A stretch of DNA of 64,000 bases. Origin: Galaxea fascicularis (Eukaryota > Cnidaria > Anthozoa > Scleractinia > Euphylliidae). The position numbers and the translations under genes are program-made. The DNA lies in contig OX419336.1 of the NCBI GenBank assembly GCA_948470475.1, positions 32,696,915 to 32,760,914 of the forward strand, read 5' to 3'. Under the pieces are notes generated by a model. It had not been told where the DNA came from, made no database searches, and saw nothing but the letters and a program-made list of their open reading frames with translations. How positions within the stretch are numbered: the first letter of the stretch is position 1; every line of letters starts with the position of its first letter. Shown piece by piece: positions 46,527 to 58,457 of this stretch.

Positions 46527-49500
46527 CTGGACGAAAAACGAAATTTGAGATCTGTAACCCTCGTGTTTTGATTGGTCTAGACGAGTTTGCGATTACAGTT
46601 AATATAATGGACGGTGTAAACCTCGCGTTTTGATTGGTGTAGACGAGTTTGCGATTACAGTTAACATAATGGACGGTGTAAAGCTCGTGTTATGATTGGT
46701 CCAGACGAGTTTGCGATTACAGTATAGACGCACGAGTGACGTCATGAATTAAAGAAAGAAGAAAAACAATGAATAAGACAAATAGGTTTCAGTTTGCCAG
46801 CATGGAGGACGTCACAACGTGGCAAGAAGTGTACTTCTTTGTTCGTACGTTTCGACGTCCTCCTTGCGTTATCACAGCACATAAACACTTACTAAATGGA
46901 ATCTATCTGTTAAATAACTAAAGTAAACTGAGACCGAGAAAAGGAACAGAGGCTGTCGCTTCGATGTGGTCGAAGTACCATTTCACGTCTCAGTTAAGAG
47001 GCACTTTCTTAGGAACCATTTCCTTTGAAACGTAGCTTCAGTGAAATCCTGTTTGAATCGTTCCTTAATAAAACATTATGTTTAAAATCTCTCATAAGCT
47101 GCCATCAATATGTTCAACTAGGCACATAGGATTGTTACTACAGGAAAATTACATAAAATGAAGTAATTTGGTAAATGCATTGGCGTTGCATTTTTTCATC
47201 TTAAATTAACCAATCACAGCCAACATAAAAGAACACGAGAGACTACGACTTGGAGTATCATAATGCTCAAAAACAAACAAACAGCTTCAAACAGACACAT
47301 TTCTACGATACATTCCGCGCGGGCAAGTCTAAGGCGACACGAAAAACAAATGATGTTGTTCATAGCGGTTCATTTAGATACAGCTTTGATGAACCATACG
47401 ATGTTTTTAAACTTCATTTTATAATGAAAACATGTTTCGGATGTTTTCGTCAGTTGTACAGTGAGGAATAAAATGAAAATGAGCACTAAATAGTGTAACA
47501 AAGTGAGATATTAAGAAGAACAATTAAGGGTGAAGGCGCGAACCAAAAAACAAAGAAACTAATTATGCTAGGAAAAGAGACTAATTATGCTAGGAAAAGA
47601 GACTAATTAATACCAAAGGAACATCTAGTAAAACGGTGTGACTTGACCGTAGTATGAAACAGCGGTTGGTATATTTCAGTACTCAAAACATGAAGCCAAA
47701 TTAAGTGACGGCCTGTACGAAAAATAGGTCCGCAATGTGTACATGTGTGGCTTACTAGACCACGTGGCAGGCGCTCGACTCTCGTGGACAAATAAATAAA
47801 TAAATTTGGTCTCGGCATAATGTCGCTATACACTTCGTGTAAGCCACACAAAAATTCAGTGAATGGCCGAATTGAACCAAACATGCAAAATACTTTGTAG
47901 CCTATCAATCAGGGAGAGGTGCCGAGGAGTCGCATCGCTGAACTCTCATAGCACCATTTCAGTGGCCACAATAATTTATTAAATGTATGCAAGAAGCTAC
48001 AGCTAATCAACAACACTCTTGTTTCTGTTTTGAGCTATCAGTGAACTTTCCAGAAACAGAATGACCTCAAGTGAGAACTCAAAAAACCATCCAACCAGAA
48101 TGAACTTTGGCATCTCAATATCCGTATGCTAAATTTAGCAAGTTACAATAAACCATTTTGGAGCAGAATTTTTCCGTTCCCTCCTACCCGCCCAAAGTCC
48201 TCAATTTGCTCTTCAATGGTACGCGGTCAAAACTAGGGGACTGGGACCGCCCGTACGTCCACCCCGTCTTTTGACCGCGCGCCATTCAAGAGTCACTAGA
48301 CGTGACCATCTCTCGGAATAACCCAAATGGACGACCTGTTTGTAGGCTAAAACCACTTGTTCAAACTTTCTTTACCAATATAGCTTGTGTAAGGGCTTGT
48401 CTAGACTAATAGGGTATTGAAAAATGAATAGTTAAAGTTCTCCAGAAAAAATTCGTACACGCGCTGTTTTCAAGAAACCTCCACAAACTATATATCAATT
48501 AGAAAGGTTACGAAATGCAGAATTCGAGAAAAATCATGTTTTGTTTGGCTACTTCTTTCATAAGGCGGTAGAAGCAAGAGCAACTCGGTCCTATACCCAG
48601 CTTTGCTTCTGCACATAAGCATTTAACTTCTGTGACTGATCATTTTCATATCATCTTCGAGAGATCAACCACCACATCTGAGTTGGTGACAAGAGATAAG
48701 TCAACTGTTGATATGAACATAGAACTTTTAGACTTTGCGTTTCTTTGTGGGAAATTACTCAGATGAACATCAATAAATTTTTGAGTTGCTTTACTACAGT
48801 GTACACGAGTTTGTCTTTGTGAATTAGTTGATCCTGTTAATATGCTAATACAGTAATATGAAAGGAACTAGAAGTCTTACAGAAACTAAGAACTTCGTTC
48901 ACTTAGGTCTAGTTATGTAAGTTATCTATACAAACACAAAAATTCAAGGGTTGAAACAGGGTCGTAACGAGGTATATTTTTTCGTCAGTGATTTCATTTT
49001 TTCGCCCAGAATTCTGATCCCTGACCCCAAAACCGTGGCAATTTTGCTGATCCTAATCCCATGACTTGTGATTCCAGATCTCATATACCTCGCTACGACC
49101 CCGTGAAATGCTTCTGATGTCATTCCCAAGTTATCCTGTTAACATCTGGAGGTATTTTTCTTCACGTGTCTTTCTTTTGTGTTTAGGTGATCAAATAAAC
49201 ATGGGAATGGGGATGAAGTGCTCCTCTAGTCACACTTTTCTACCATAGACTCGCTTTTTGAAGGTACAACTTTCCCTGAAGTTAGGTCAGTGACGCTCAC
49301 TCTCTCCTCTCTAACCAGGAATGTTCACAATGGTCCGGAGAGAAGGCAAACTTCCTCCTCCATCCATTGTGTGCATCCCACTTGGGCTGTAGGGTTTGTA
49401 GTCTTAACACTTTAGGGCCGGGATCTTGGGGCTAAAATATTAATTGTCACCCATTTCCCCATTTTCAGCCACACAAAATTGTTTGTGTCCTCATCTTAAG

Positions 49501-49604
49501 AGAAAACAAGGGGAAGTGGATTAAAAAAACACCTCAAGAAAACACAAGTTGATGAGGTTAGAGGAATCTACTGTTAAATCTTCAGTCCAATGTGCACTAC
49601 TCAC
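46527..49604 (-). other. 3.1 kb intron between two linkers; tandem repeat near 46.6 kb
   Basis: Two linker exons face each other across this intron, so a module may have been lost here. A 3-unit tandem repeat lies at 46553-46723 and a 21-bp repeat (AACTAATTATGCTAGGAAAAG) at 47559-47609. No other features recognised. Confidence 0.45.
46553..46723. repeat. Tandem repeat, three copies of about 62 bp
   Basis: Each copy contains TTTTGATTGGT or a variant, AGACGAGTTTGCGATTACAG and TAATGGACGGTGTAAA. It abuts the acceptor of linker exon 46383-46526, within about 30 nt upstream of it in transcription. Confidence 0.8.
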
Positions 49605-49778
49605 GTTTTTTCCCTCTCCTTCTTCGCCTTCGTCGTCGTCGTCGGCGGCTTCGGCGGCGACGTCGACGTCTCCTTCTTCTCCTCCGCAGCCTTCGCCTCT
49701 TGCGTCTGATCCTTCTTCTGCGTCTTCTTCGTTTCCGTCGTCTAATTCTTTTGGCGCGCCGGCCATACCCTCTGAGAC
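49605..49778 (-). CDS. 174-nt Arg linker exon (phase 1-1)
   Basis: Acceptor CTTATTCCGTTCAG, donor AAAAC then GTGAGT. Encodes GLRGYGRRAKRIRRRKRR then long Arg runs with RIRRKRRRLRR, ending RGKK. The Asp/Glu/Gly frame is open for all 58 codons, with only one codon ending in T. Confidence 0.75.
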
Positions 49779-50127
49779 CTGAACGGAATAAGATTCGCTT
49801 GAGTTTGGTTGATTCCAATGGGGTGGGTTACTACCATCATTCAGGCAATTCTAAATAGGGACGATAGCTAACACTTCGAGCTTTTGGAATATTATTTTTT
49901 TCTCTCCTAACAAAGCCGCAGCAAAGCTTCTTTAAAAATTGGCCTCCTGTCTCTAGACAGCATTGACTACTCAACCCCACCGTTATTAAACGCAAAAGCA
50001 TTTACTAAATTCTCTAAGCTCGGTCACTCATTCAGCTCAGTCGTTGTGACCACTGTACTGCCAAATCTCAGGGACACCACACCCAGACTGGATCACGAAC
50101 CAGTATGAGCAACTCCTCACTACTCAC

Positions 50128-50205
50128 GTATTTGCCTTCTCTTTCGGATGCGGTAGATATTCCCACGGAGCCCAACTTTTTCCTGATTAATGATGACAGA
50201 CGTCG
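50128..50205 (-). CDS. Possible 78-nt basic exon (phase 1-1, uncertain)
   Basis: Donor ATAC then GTGAGT is good; acceptor TTATGTGCCAG is weak. Would encode TSVIINQEKVGLRGNIYRI then RKRRRQI, which has the aromatic/basic alternation of a sub-repeat. Not counted in the 44-exon model. Confidence 0.3.
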
Positions 50206-50428
50206 CTGGCACATAATGTCGAGTAAACTAACATCGTCGAAATCAATGGCGAAGAATCAGTAGGGATCCGAAGGTAAATCTACGCGCCTACTGCGGATGT
50301 TTGCTCTTCGCAAAATCAGAGTGAAACTTCGCGTACCAACAAATATCAAACGCTCCACAAATTCACTAATCACATTCACAAAGGAAAGGAGCTAACTAAA
50401 AAAACCTGACGGTTTATTTGGCGCCTGG

Positions 50429-51215
50429 CATCTTAGCACCATAAAAGGTAAATTATAATTTCGATGGTGATGTTCTCATTCTGAATCGATAACTACTTTA
50501 AAATCACTACTTGTCTAATTCAGTTAAGTCGTTTTCCAAGTTCATACTTACGTCTTCGGCCCCGACGGCGATAGATCAATTTGGTCTTGTATCGTCTGAC
50601 TTTACCGTACTTCCCGTTCCTTCTTCTCACACGATAGCCTCGTCTTGTCTTCCTCACTATCTTCAGTTTCCGGCCGTACCTAAAGTACCGCACAACTCGA
50701 CGTTTGATGCCTCTCCATCCTTTTCCCTTGCGCTTGATAGCCCATTTTCCCCGACGATATCTAACACGACGTCTTCTGCGTCCGATAACACAAGACAGCC
50801 TGATACGTTTTATTCTCTTCAATCGTCCTCCATATCTGAAATAAAATCGTTTTCCTCGTTTTCGGAGTTTACGCCAGCGACGTTTGATACGGATACACCA
50901 TCTTCCACGTTTGCGTTTAATTCTTCGGTATCGTCGCATTAACCAAATTCTTACTCTTCGCTTAAACTTACGAATAACCTTTTTCTTTCCACCGATAATA
51001 GCGGTGTATTTCCTCCTCCTTCTAATTGTACATCTTCTGCCTCGGTATTTGATCACTCGTCGACCTGTTGAAGCGTGATAAATGAAAAAAAAAAGATAGA
51101 AATTGAGGGAGGAAAGGCGGATGACTGAGTAACAGGAAGGAGAGAAAGAAAAGGAGAGAGAGAGGGATGTAGGTAGGTAGATGGGTAGAGTAAGTGGGTG
51201 GGTGTTGAGATTGTT
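50429..51215 (-). repeat. Segmental duplication, copy A (module plus flanks)
   Basis: Matches 53539-54310 almost base for base over the module exon and part of both introns, starting CATCTTAGCACCATAAAAGG and extending into a purine-rich GTAGGTAGATGG tract. The two copies are about 3.1 kb apart with a different linker exon between them. Confidence 0.85.
50552..51064 (-). CDS. Exon: complete basic module, duplicate A (171 codons, phase 1-1)
   Basis: Acceptor TATCACGCTTCAACAG, donor GAAGAC then GTAAGT. Opens RRVIKYRGRRCTIRRRRKY, contains WCIRIKRRWRKLRKRGKRFY and YFRYGRKLKIVRKTRRGYRV, ends NGKYGKVRRYKTKLIYRRRG. Practically identical in protein sequence to exon 53658-54170. Confidence 0.92.
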
Positions 51216-51727
51216 TATTTAGTTGCTTGCTTGCCTGCTTGATAGTATGCAAATACATTTCGGATTCCTCATCTGTTAGCTGTGCCAACCATTTTTTCGT
51301 TAACTCCAACATATCTGAGTTGTACGTAAAAGGGCAGCCGCGCATGCGTGGATATTGATACTGGAATTACGACATCAATTCGAGACACGCCACTTCGATG
51401 AAGGACATTTGGAAAACCTGTTTAATGGCGCTCAACATAGACACATCGAGATGAAAATTTAGTTACTGCGCATAACATTAACGTAGACATGTTGCGGACA
51501 TTTTGTCCGTAGAAATGTAGGAAATGCAGGTCACAATTTTTTCACCGATACATTTTATTTTCTGGTTTCTTCTGTGGAGTATGTGACCATACTTTCCTCG
51601 TGTTTGGGAGCATAACTTGGCCAACTTTTTCTTTCAGTGCGTAAACCACTGGAACGGAGTGTGTCAATTTCAGTTTCATTTTTTACCAACCATAAAGATC
51701 TACAAATTGGAAAGGCACACTACTCAC

Positions 51728-51886
51728 GACGTTGCCTTTTTCGTCGTCTGCGTCGCCGTCGCCGTCGCCGTCGCCGTCGTCGTCGTCTTCGACGAACTCG
51801 TCTACGTCTCAGTCGACGTTGCCGTCTTCTACGTCTTCGCAGACGCCTTCTAATCTTTCGCCTTCTTCTACGTCTTCTAGAGACAC
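51728..51886 (-). CDS. 159-nt Arg linker exon (phase 1-1)
   Basis: Acceptor AATGATTGCAG, donor ACGTC then GTGAGT. Encodes VSRRRRRRRKIRRRLRRRR, QRRLRRRRRV, then an Arg run and KRQR. The acidic frame contains TGA, so only the Arg frame traverses. Confidence 0.8.
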
Positions 51887-53538
51887 CTGCAATCATTTTA
51901 ATTATATTTACTTAATTGTTTTAATTATTATCATCACTATTATTGTTATTACAATTAGTGAAACCGATAAAAGTAAATTCTAATTATTTTACACTTTAAA
52001 ACAAACATAGCCACAGTGTATTTGCTTTTAATAAAAAAAAAATAGTCCAATATATGGACACAACTAAATATGAATGAGCCTAATTTGTAATTTGTTGCAG
52101 AAAACGTTGCTGATGTTACTCAGGGGCCCGTTTCTCCAAAGTTCAGTTAATTTTTCTGGCCAGAAAAGCCATTTGAAACGCTGTAATCCACTTATTCTAA
52201 AAAGCTGGCCTTTTACTATGATTTCAAGATATGAAAGGGCAAATATGTTGCAAAATTTCATTCCTGGAAACGTCCTTATTTTTTAGAAAGGTAGGAAATT
52301 ATAGCACCCTAAATAGGCCCAAACTTTTCGAGGGGGGGGGGGGGGGGGAATTCGAGAAACGCACACCAGGTCCGGCCTAACATCTGAGATCACACGTTTT
52401 CCACGTTTTCTCGACTTCTTAGCAAGCCTCACTTGGAGCCTGGTGTTTGAATACAATTACTTGCTACGTGTGTAACTAAAAGAAGACACAGTCTACTCTC
52501 GTTGCAGGGGACACTCTCGGACCGTGATTTTGTGTATAAATGTGCCAAACAGAACAAAGACTAAAAACCGAAACGTTTTTAATTACATTCCTTTGAGGTT
52601 TTAAATGTAAGAACTTATAACTAAAATGCTGGCCCATGACGGACGCGTCAGATAAAATTTGTTTTCAGACAAGCCTGAAGTCGCCTTTTCGATTTAAACT
52701 TCCGTAAACAATTTAATTTTCCGCCAATCTATAACTTTCTGGCCCATTTTTTCTTTTGATTATGTTTTGAAAACGAAAGTATAATTACTCTGACAAAATA
52801 CATTATATAGAGCTGTGGAGTAACACAAACTAAAACTTGACCTGATTTTAAGCGGGCAAATCTAACAAAAAGACATTAAAATATTGCAAAGGTTCTGATC
52901 ACCTAATTGGTGACGTCATGCCCTACTTTTAGTCTTGTACTACATGGGATCGAAAATTTGAGTGAAAGTAACGTCAAGTCTGCACAGTGCTCGACCTAGT
53001 CTTCCAACTTTTGGCTCGTTTGCATTGCCCCATTAAATTTCAAATGCCAGACGTAAGGTGATCATTTTAAATGCCCCGCGCAAAAAAAACCTCAACTACC
53101 TCTTTGTTTTTAAATCGTCGATAAAGGCATCTGAAACGATAATTCGGCAAAAGTCACGATGCTGTCATTACCCTAGGTTTGAGAAGACAGATATTTTTTG
53201 GCAAATGTTATCTTGCTCTGGTGTGTCACACGTCTAGGCATAAAAGTTATAGATCTTAAAAAATTTTGTCTCAAGAGATTCTGGGAAATTTATATTATGC
53301 TTATATAGAAAGAAGATAAAAGGGAATAAAAACATAAAAAGTGAAGGAAAAATAACATAAAAACATAAGTCGGCGGGAAAGGATTTACGAAAAGATTTGT
53401 GTTCTCCGTGCCGAGCAAAAACTTGCAAAAATTGGCCTCTAGTATAAAACAAAACGAGAGTATAAGTAATCAGAAACATTTTAAGAAGTATCGCAGTGCA
53501 ATTTGAGGGTGAATTACCAAAACAAACCGCAATAAGGA
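51887..53538 (-). other. Intron, little recognised
   Basis: Contains a poly-G run (about 52330-52348). The remaining sequence is AT-rich without coding signal. Confidence 0.4.
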
Positions 53539-54310
53539 CATCTTAGCATCATAAAAGGTGAATTATAATTTCGATAGTGATGTTCTCATTCTGAATCGAT
53601 AACTACTTTAAAATCACTACTTGTCTAATTCAGTTAAGTTTCCAAGTTCACACTTACGTCTTCGACCCCGACGGCGATAGATCAATTTGGTCTTGTATCG
53701 TCTGACTTTACCGTACTTCCCGTTCCTTCTTCTCACACGATAGCCTCGTCTTGTCTTCCTCACTATCTTCAGTTTCCGGCCGTACCTAAAGTACCGCACA
53801 ACTCGACGTTTGATGCCTCTCCATCCTTTTCCCTTGCGCTTGATAGCCCATTTTCCCCGACGATATCTAACACGACGTCTTCTGCGTCCGATAACACAAG
53901 ACAGCCTGATACGTTTTATTCTCTTCAATCGTCCTCCATATCTGAAATAAAATCGTTTTCCTCGTTTTCGGAGTTTACGCCAGCGACGTTTGATACGGAT
54001 ACACCATCTTCCACGTTTGCGTTTAATTCTTCGGTATCGTCGCATTAACCAAATTCTTACTCTTCGCTTAAACTTACGAATAACTTTTTTCTTTCCACCG
54101 ATAATAGCGGTGTATTTCCTCCTCCTTCTAATTGTACATCTTCTGCCTCCGTATTTGATCACTCGTCGACCTGTTGAAGCGTGATAAAAAAAAAAGTTAG
54201 AAATCAAGGAGGATGGAGGGGACAGGTGACTGAGTAACAGGAAAACGACAAATAAAAGGAGATAGAGGAATGTGGGTAGGTAGATGGTTAGGGTAAGTGA
54301 TTGGGTGAAG
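53539..54310 (-). repeat. Segmental duplication, copy B
   Basis: Partner of 50429-51215. Small differences: a 4-nt deletion beside the donor-proximal intron, loss of some A residues after the acceptor region, and scattered substitutions. Confidence 0.85.
53658..54170 (-). CDS. Exon: complete basic module, duplicate B (171 codons, phase 1-1)
   Basis: Same splice sites and length as 50552-51064. The main protein difference is RRVIKYGGRRC for RRVIKYRGRRC at the start. The near absence of change, although flanking introns differ more, is consistent with recent origin or gene conversion. Confidence 0.92.
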
Positions 54311-54522
54311 TGGGGTGGATATAGTAGACTACTGCTGTGTAAAAACGCTTTTCATTACGTTAATTTTGCGGTAAAAAAAGCTACCTCTGTGGTTATTGGT
54401 TTTCTTGTTTTGCCGTGTCTCGTTTGTTTTTGTGTGGATTTTTTTGGCACAGTGAGCCAGTTTAGTTACATTTTTAGCTGAGGCAATCGGTCAAAAGTAT
54501 AATACAGAGTGAAACCACTTAC

Positions 54523-54699
54523 GTTTAGGTCTCCTTTTCCTTCGATTTCTACGTCGTCTTCGTCTTCTTTTTCTCCTTCTTGCACGTCTTTTGCTTCTAA
54601 AATACCGTCTTATTCTTCTCAAGTTTCTTCTACGCGAACGTTTGTACCTACGCAATCGTCGTCTTCTTCTCTTTCGCAAAAGTTTGCGACTGTAACGAC
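54523..54699 (-). CDS. 177-nt Arg linker exon (phase 1-1)
   Basis: Acceptor GTTTATTATGACAG, donor CTAAAC then GTAAGT. Encodes RYSRKLLRKRRRRRLRRYKR, SRRRNLRRIRRYFRSKRRAR, then Arg/Lys to KRRPK. Both other frames contain stops (the acidic frame has two), so this exon fixes the Arg frame unambiguously. Confidence 0.85.
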
Positions 54700-54884
54700 C
54701 TGTCATAATAAACGAGATAATTAAGGTCTCGACTTTTCAGCTCCCCTTGCGATCTTTTCAAAGAAAATGAAAAAAGAAATTAATAACAAACTAAACAAAA
54801 ACAGAACAGGAACCTGAAATTAATATTGGAAATGAAACACGAAGGGTTTAAGAATCCCAACTGGCTGCGCAGTCTTGTGCTTGC

Positions 54885-55068
54885 AGGCGAAAGAGCGGAA
54901 CTTGAACCCTGCCGGAACTGCAAGTCTAAAGCTCGTCAACTCTTCTTCGCTACCCGCGCCTAATGTAGTACGCATTACGTTTCAGACACTTCTTGTGATT
55001 TACGCGAATCATGGAACGCCAGACTTCAAGTCCAACACGCCGTCCGCTCATCTTCGCTGTCCCAGCCT
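54885..55068 (-). pseudogene. Possible decayed module relic
   Basis: One minus frame reads MSGRRVGLEVWRSMIRVNHK, then KCLKRNAYYIRRG, a stop, then RRRVDEL and another stop. The alternation of hydrophobic/aromatic and basic residues resembles a module, but the stops and a phase that does not fit the neighbours suggest an abandoned exon or coincidence. Confidence 0.25.
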
Positions 55069-56138
55069 AAAGCATGTATTAGTGCTTTGTAACACGTTTC
55101 TGCACGTGCTTTGTTTTCGACAGCTTTAGTGTAGCTATATAAATATATAGTATTGCACATTAGTTTCTTTGCCACGTTGAAAAAAAAACAAACAGATAAT
55201 TTATATGTATATGCGACAGAAACTTTTTCGTAGCTTTTAACTCCGTGCGAAGTAGAAAGTAGAAATTTCCCCTAAATCGAAGTAATCGCGACGGCCCTTT
55301 CTCTATCGATGTAAAAGAAAGCTAAATGGCCACAGAGTCATTCAGCTACTAGTTAAATTGCACAGGATTTATATTGCTCCGTCTAAGAGAGTAACGGAAT
55401 TCACATAAACCACAAGAAATGTCTGAAACGAAATGCGTAGTACGCATTTCTTCTTGACCTTTTAACTCCCAAGATCTGATTATTAATTCTCGATTCTAGT
55501 TGCTATAAATTTCCTGGTACATTAGTTAAGACAATTTGGGGTTCTACCAAGATAACACCCTCTAGCTGATTAGTTGGTTTGTTCTCATCACCTGTCTGAT
55601 GAACAATGTATTGATATAAAAAGGGAAAGTTACATGCTCATCATTTGTGAGAGTTTGAGGGTTAACAACTTTAAAGGGCCTTTTGTTGCTAACGGTGAAT
55701 CTTTTGCAATACATCGTAGAAATAAGAGTCCAAGTTGATTACCTGCTGATTTAAAAAGATATGATGTTACCTTGGCTCAAAACAAGCCTACCTCATTTGT
55801 TTTGTCATTCTTTTAATTTTGAGGTCAACACTCCGGATCCAAAAAAAAAGGAGGATGGCACGAACCATATTTTGTTTTGTGAGCTTCGTACCGGCTATAC
55901 CGGGAATTATTCACAGTCATTAAGGGACGGACCATTAGAAAAAAAAGTGAAAAAGTCATGCATGCAGAGTAGACCAACATCAACACAACAACTAGCCAAA
56001 AAAAATATATTCATTCAAGGGAAACATTAAAGAAAAAAATTCATGCCGCTCGAAAATTCCCCCCCCCCCCCCCCCATAACTTTTCTAATGGTCCGTCCCA
56101 AAGAAGAATACAGTGAAAAGAAAACTCAGTTTACTCAC
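55069..56138 (-). other. Intron, no exon recognised
   Basis: Contains a poly-C run (about 56060-56077), close downstream in transcription of the donor of exon 56139-56612. No other feature recognised. Confidence 0.4.
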
Positions 56139-56612
56139 GGAAGCGTATAACTTTTATGGGTCTGCTCCATCTTTTTCTTCCATAATGCACGGTAATCCGC
56201 CTTCCTCTTCTTCTTACCCGCATTATTTTACTTCCAACACGTATAAAACGCACGGGTTTTTTTACGATCCTCTTTCGTCGGCCCCTGATTCGAACGATGT
56301 AACTCTTGCGACCTCGCGGACGAATGGAGTAATATCTGCGTAGAATACGTAACGACAGGCGAACGGGTCTGATTTTTTCCCAGCGTTTTTTGTATTTATA
56401 GTACCATTTTTTGTTTCCTCGTAGGAGACGACACCACTTCCGTAACACTCGCACATACCACTTTTTGCCGAATCTCTTCATCACCCTGTATCTGCCTCGG
56501 ATATATACCTTCTGCACGCGGACAAATTTAAGTCTACCTCCCAGACGGAAACCTAAACGCTGCGTCCTTCTGATTCGGCGACGTTTACCGCGGAAATAGA
56601 CTCTTGACCCTC
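56139..56612 (-). CDS. Exon: complete basic module (158 codons, phase 1-1)
   Basis: Acceptor TTTCTTTATCGCTGAACAG, donor CTTCC then GTGAGT. Opens GSRVYFRGKRRRIRRTQR; contains WYVRVLRKWCRLLRGNKKWY, YSIRPRGRKSYIVRIRGRRK and IMRVRRRGRRITVHYGRKRW. It is the first module after the ILEI-type domain in transcription order. Confidence 0.9.
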
Positions 56613-56894
56613 CTGTTCAGCGATAAAGAAATGAATTTTGTTCAGAAAAATATAAAGCTGCTTGCATCGGTAACAACCCACTTCTTTCAGTATTTTTGTG
56701 TCAGAAGGCCCATAAACGGTCTAGGTATGTTAAGTGTTAATATCATTTTACAGTACAAAATCGTTCACGTGAAAACGAAAGCATAAGGCACCGCTAATTT
56801 TCCTATTAGGGTAAGGGGATTGGTATAGAATTGCATCCATCTACAATCTTGGACAGAAATTATCTTTTCGGCTAGCGGAAAGCGAGCAACTTAC

Positions 56895-56996
56895 GTCGTC
56901 GTCTTCTTCGCCTTCTTCGTCTTCTGGCAATTCTTCGTCTACGTTGTCTTCGCCGACGCCGCTTCCGCCTTCGGATTCTTCGCCGTCGCCTTCTTC
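56895..56996 (-). CDS. 102-nt Arg linker exon (phase 1-1)
   Basis: Acceptor TTTTTAATTAACAG, donor GACGAC then GTAAGT. Encodes Arg runs with RIRRRKRRRRRQRRRIA. The acidic frame is open too (33 codons, none ending in T); the third frame has TAG. Phase continuity supports the Arg reading. Confidence 0.7.
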
Positions 56997-58259
56997 CTGT
57001 TAATTAAAAATAAAAAACAACAACAACAACAACAACAGCTACGGTGTGAGTTGGCCATCTCGAAGCTCCAAACAGGATTATCTAATAAAACGATAAGTAA
57101 TGAACAGAAACGACTGCCCCGGTCCTGAGGTAGTACATCAGACGTAACCCGACACGAGTCAAGAAGCACAAGCCGTCAAGAGATTCTTTCGAGTTACCTT
57201 TGAAAAAAGATGACGATTTGTCTAAAAATAATCCGAAAGCTGATTGCGATAGTCTAGTCTTCTTGAGAACAACGCATCCCTTTTTGAGAGAAGGTTTGCA
57301 GACTACATTTTGTACTCCCATTGTTGGCAGGGTGAGAACATTCAACCAACGACTATTTGTTTTCCACTGAATCCGATAGGTCACATTATCTTATTCAGGC
57401 CGATTAATCAAATTTTGCCAGGTTTTAACGTGCACAGTTTACTTCAGTCTGTCTACTTAAAAATGATAACAACAAGACACATCAGAAAGCAAGAAAGCAG
57501 TGCATGATTAATGTTGACCTACGATGCATGGTGCTTGGAATTTGGCACCCTTAACGCTATGCGCAATTCTGGGTTAAAGTGGATTCAAAGTGGATCAGAG
57601 GATTCGGCTTAGATGAGAATGAGACTGTACTGAAGTTCTTACTGGGAATTTTTCCTAACGTATCAATGAATTAAAGGACTTCTTCCTCACGTGCAATAAC
57701 TGTTCTACTGCTTGGTAGCTCTGACTTAAAGGCAAACTGTCAGAAAAAATTTTGCTCGCGTTCGTGTTGCCCATATTACCGCCAAACATTACTCGCTATT
57801 GAGTCGACAGCATATTCCGTTTATTGAAATCCCAAAAGCTTTATGCGCACGAGGAATGGGGAGGGGGGTTCAGTTGCACAGCCTTGCCTGAGAGTGTGTT
57901 CACTTGACGGCACGGCGGCCATGTTGGAGGAGTAAACCAGACTTCTGGGAATTGAACTCTATTCTATGCAAAATCTTCCTTTAGTTCCAAAAAACCAAGA
58001 TGGCCGCTGGTCACGTAAAAGAACACCCTCCATGGGTTTTGACTTAGGCCCAAGTCAAACGTTGAACTTTATACGAGACGAACTAAATAGAGCTAATTAA
58101 GTTCATGATAAAATCGACGTTTGACTCAGTTAAGTTCGACGAAGTGTATTGTGAAGATCGACGTTTGAATTGAGCCTCATTGAAATTTGAAAACGTGGCT
58201 TGGAATGGAGACGTAAACATGCAAATGGGCTATAACATGAAATGAAGAACAAAACTCAC
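56997..58259 (-). other. Intron with an (AAC)n tract and a fold-back element
   Basis: AAC triplets at 57016-57033 and the fold-back at 57890-58034. No exon recognised. Confidence 0.45.
57890..58034. mobile_element. Fold-back element with GGCGGCCAT arms (copy 3)
   Basis: GTTCACTTGACGGCACGGCG plus GCCATGTTGGAGG on the left; CCAAGATGGCCGCTGGTCACG plus GAACACCCTCC on the right. Confidence 0.6.
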
Positions 58260-58313
58260 GTCTTCTTCGCCAACGTCGACGACTGCGTCTTCCTCGTTGC
58301 CTTCGTACGCCGC
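58260..58313 (-). CDS. 54-nt Arg linker exon after the ILEI-type domain (phase 1-1)
   Basis: Acceptor CGCTCTTTCACAG, donor GAAGAC then GTGAGT. Encodes VRRQRGRRSRRRWRRR. All three frames are open at this length; phase 1 is chosen because both neighbours require it. Confidence 0.6.
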
Positions 58314-58457
58314 CTGTGAAAGAGCGGTACAGCGTTTATTAGCGAAAAAATCCAAAAAAAGTTCAAAGTTGGAACAGATAAAAACGACTCCTTTACCAAA
58401 TACTGTACGTCAGCGATTTTATTAAATTTTATTGAGATGAGTTTTCGATGACTGACC

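Noticed and set aside
46800..46865. Arg-codon-like segment CGACGTCCTCC near 46855
   Set aside because: It is the right arm of a small inverted repeat (GGAGGACGTC); the would-be exon length is not a multiple of three.
50511..50942. Plus-strand Ser/Pro/Phe-rich frame over the duplicated module, and similar frames over 2460-2756, 4045-4236, 35208-35852 and 54509-54724
   Set aside because: These are antisense shadows of Arg-rich exons; splice signals and phase continuity are all on the minus strand.
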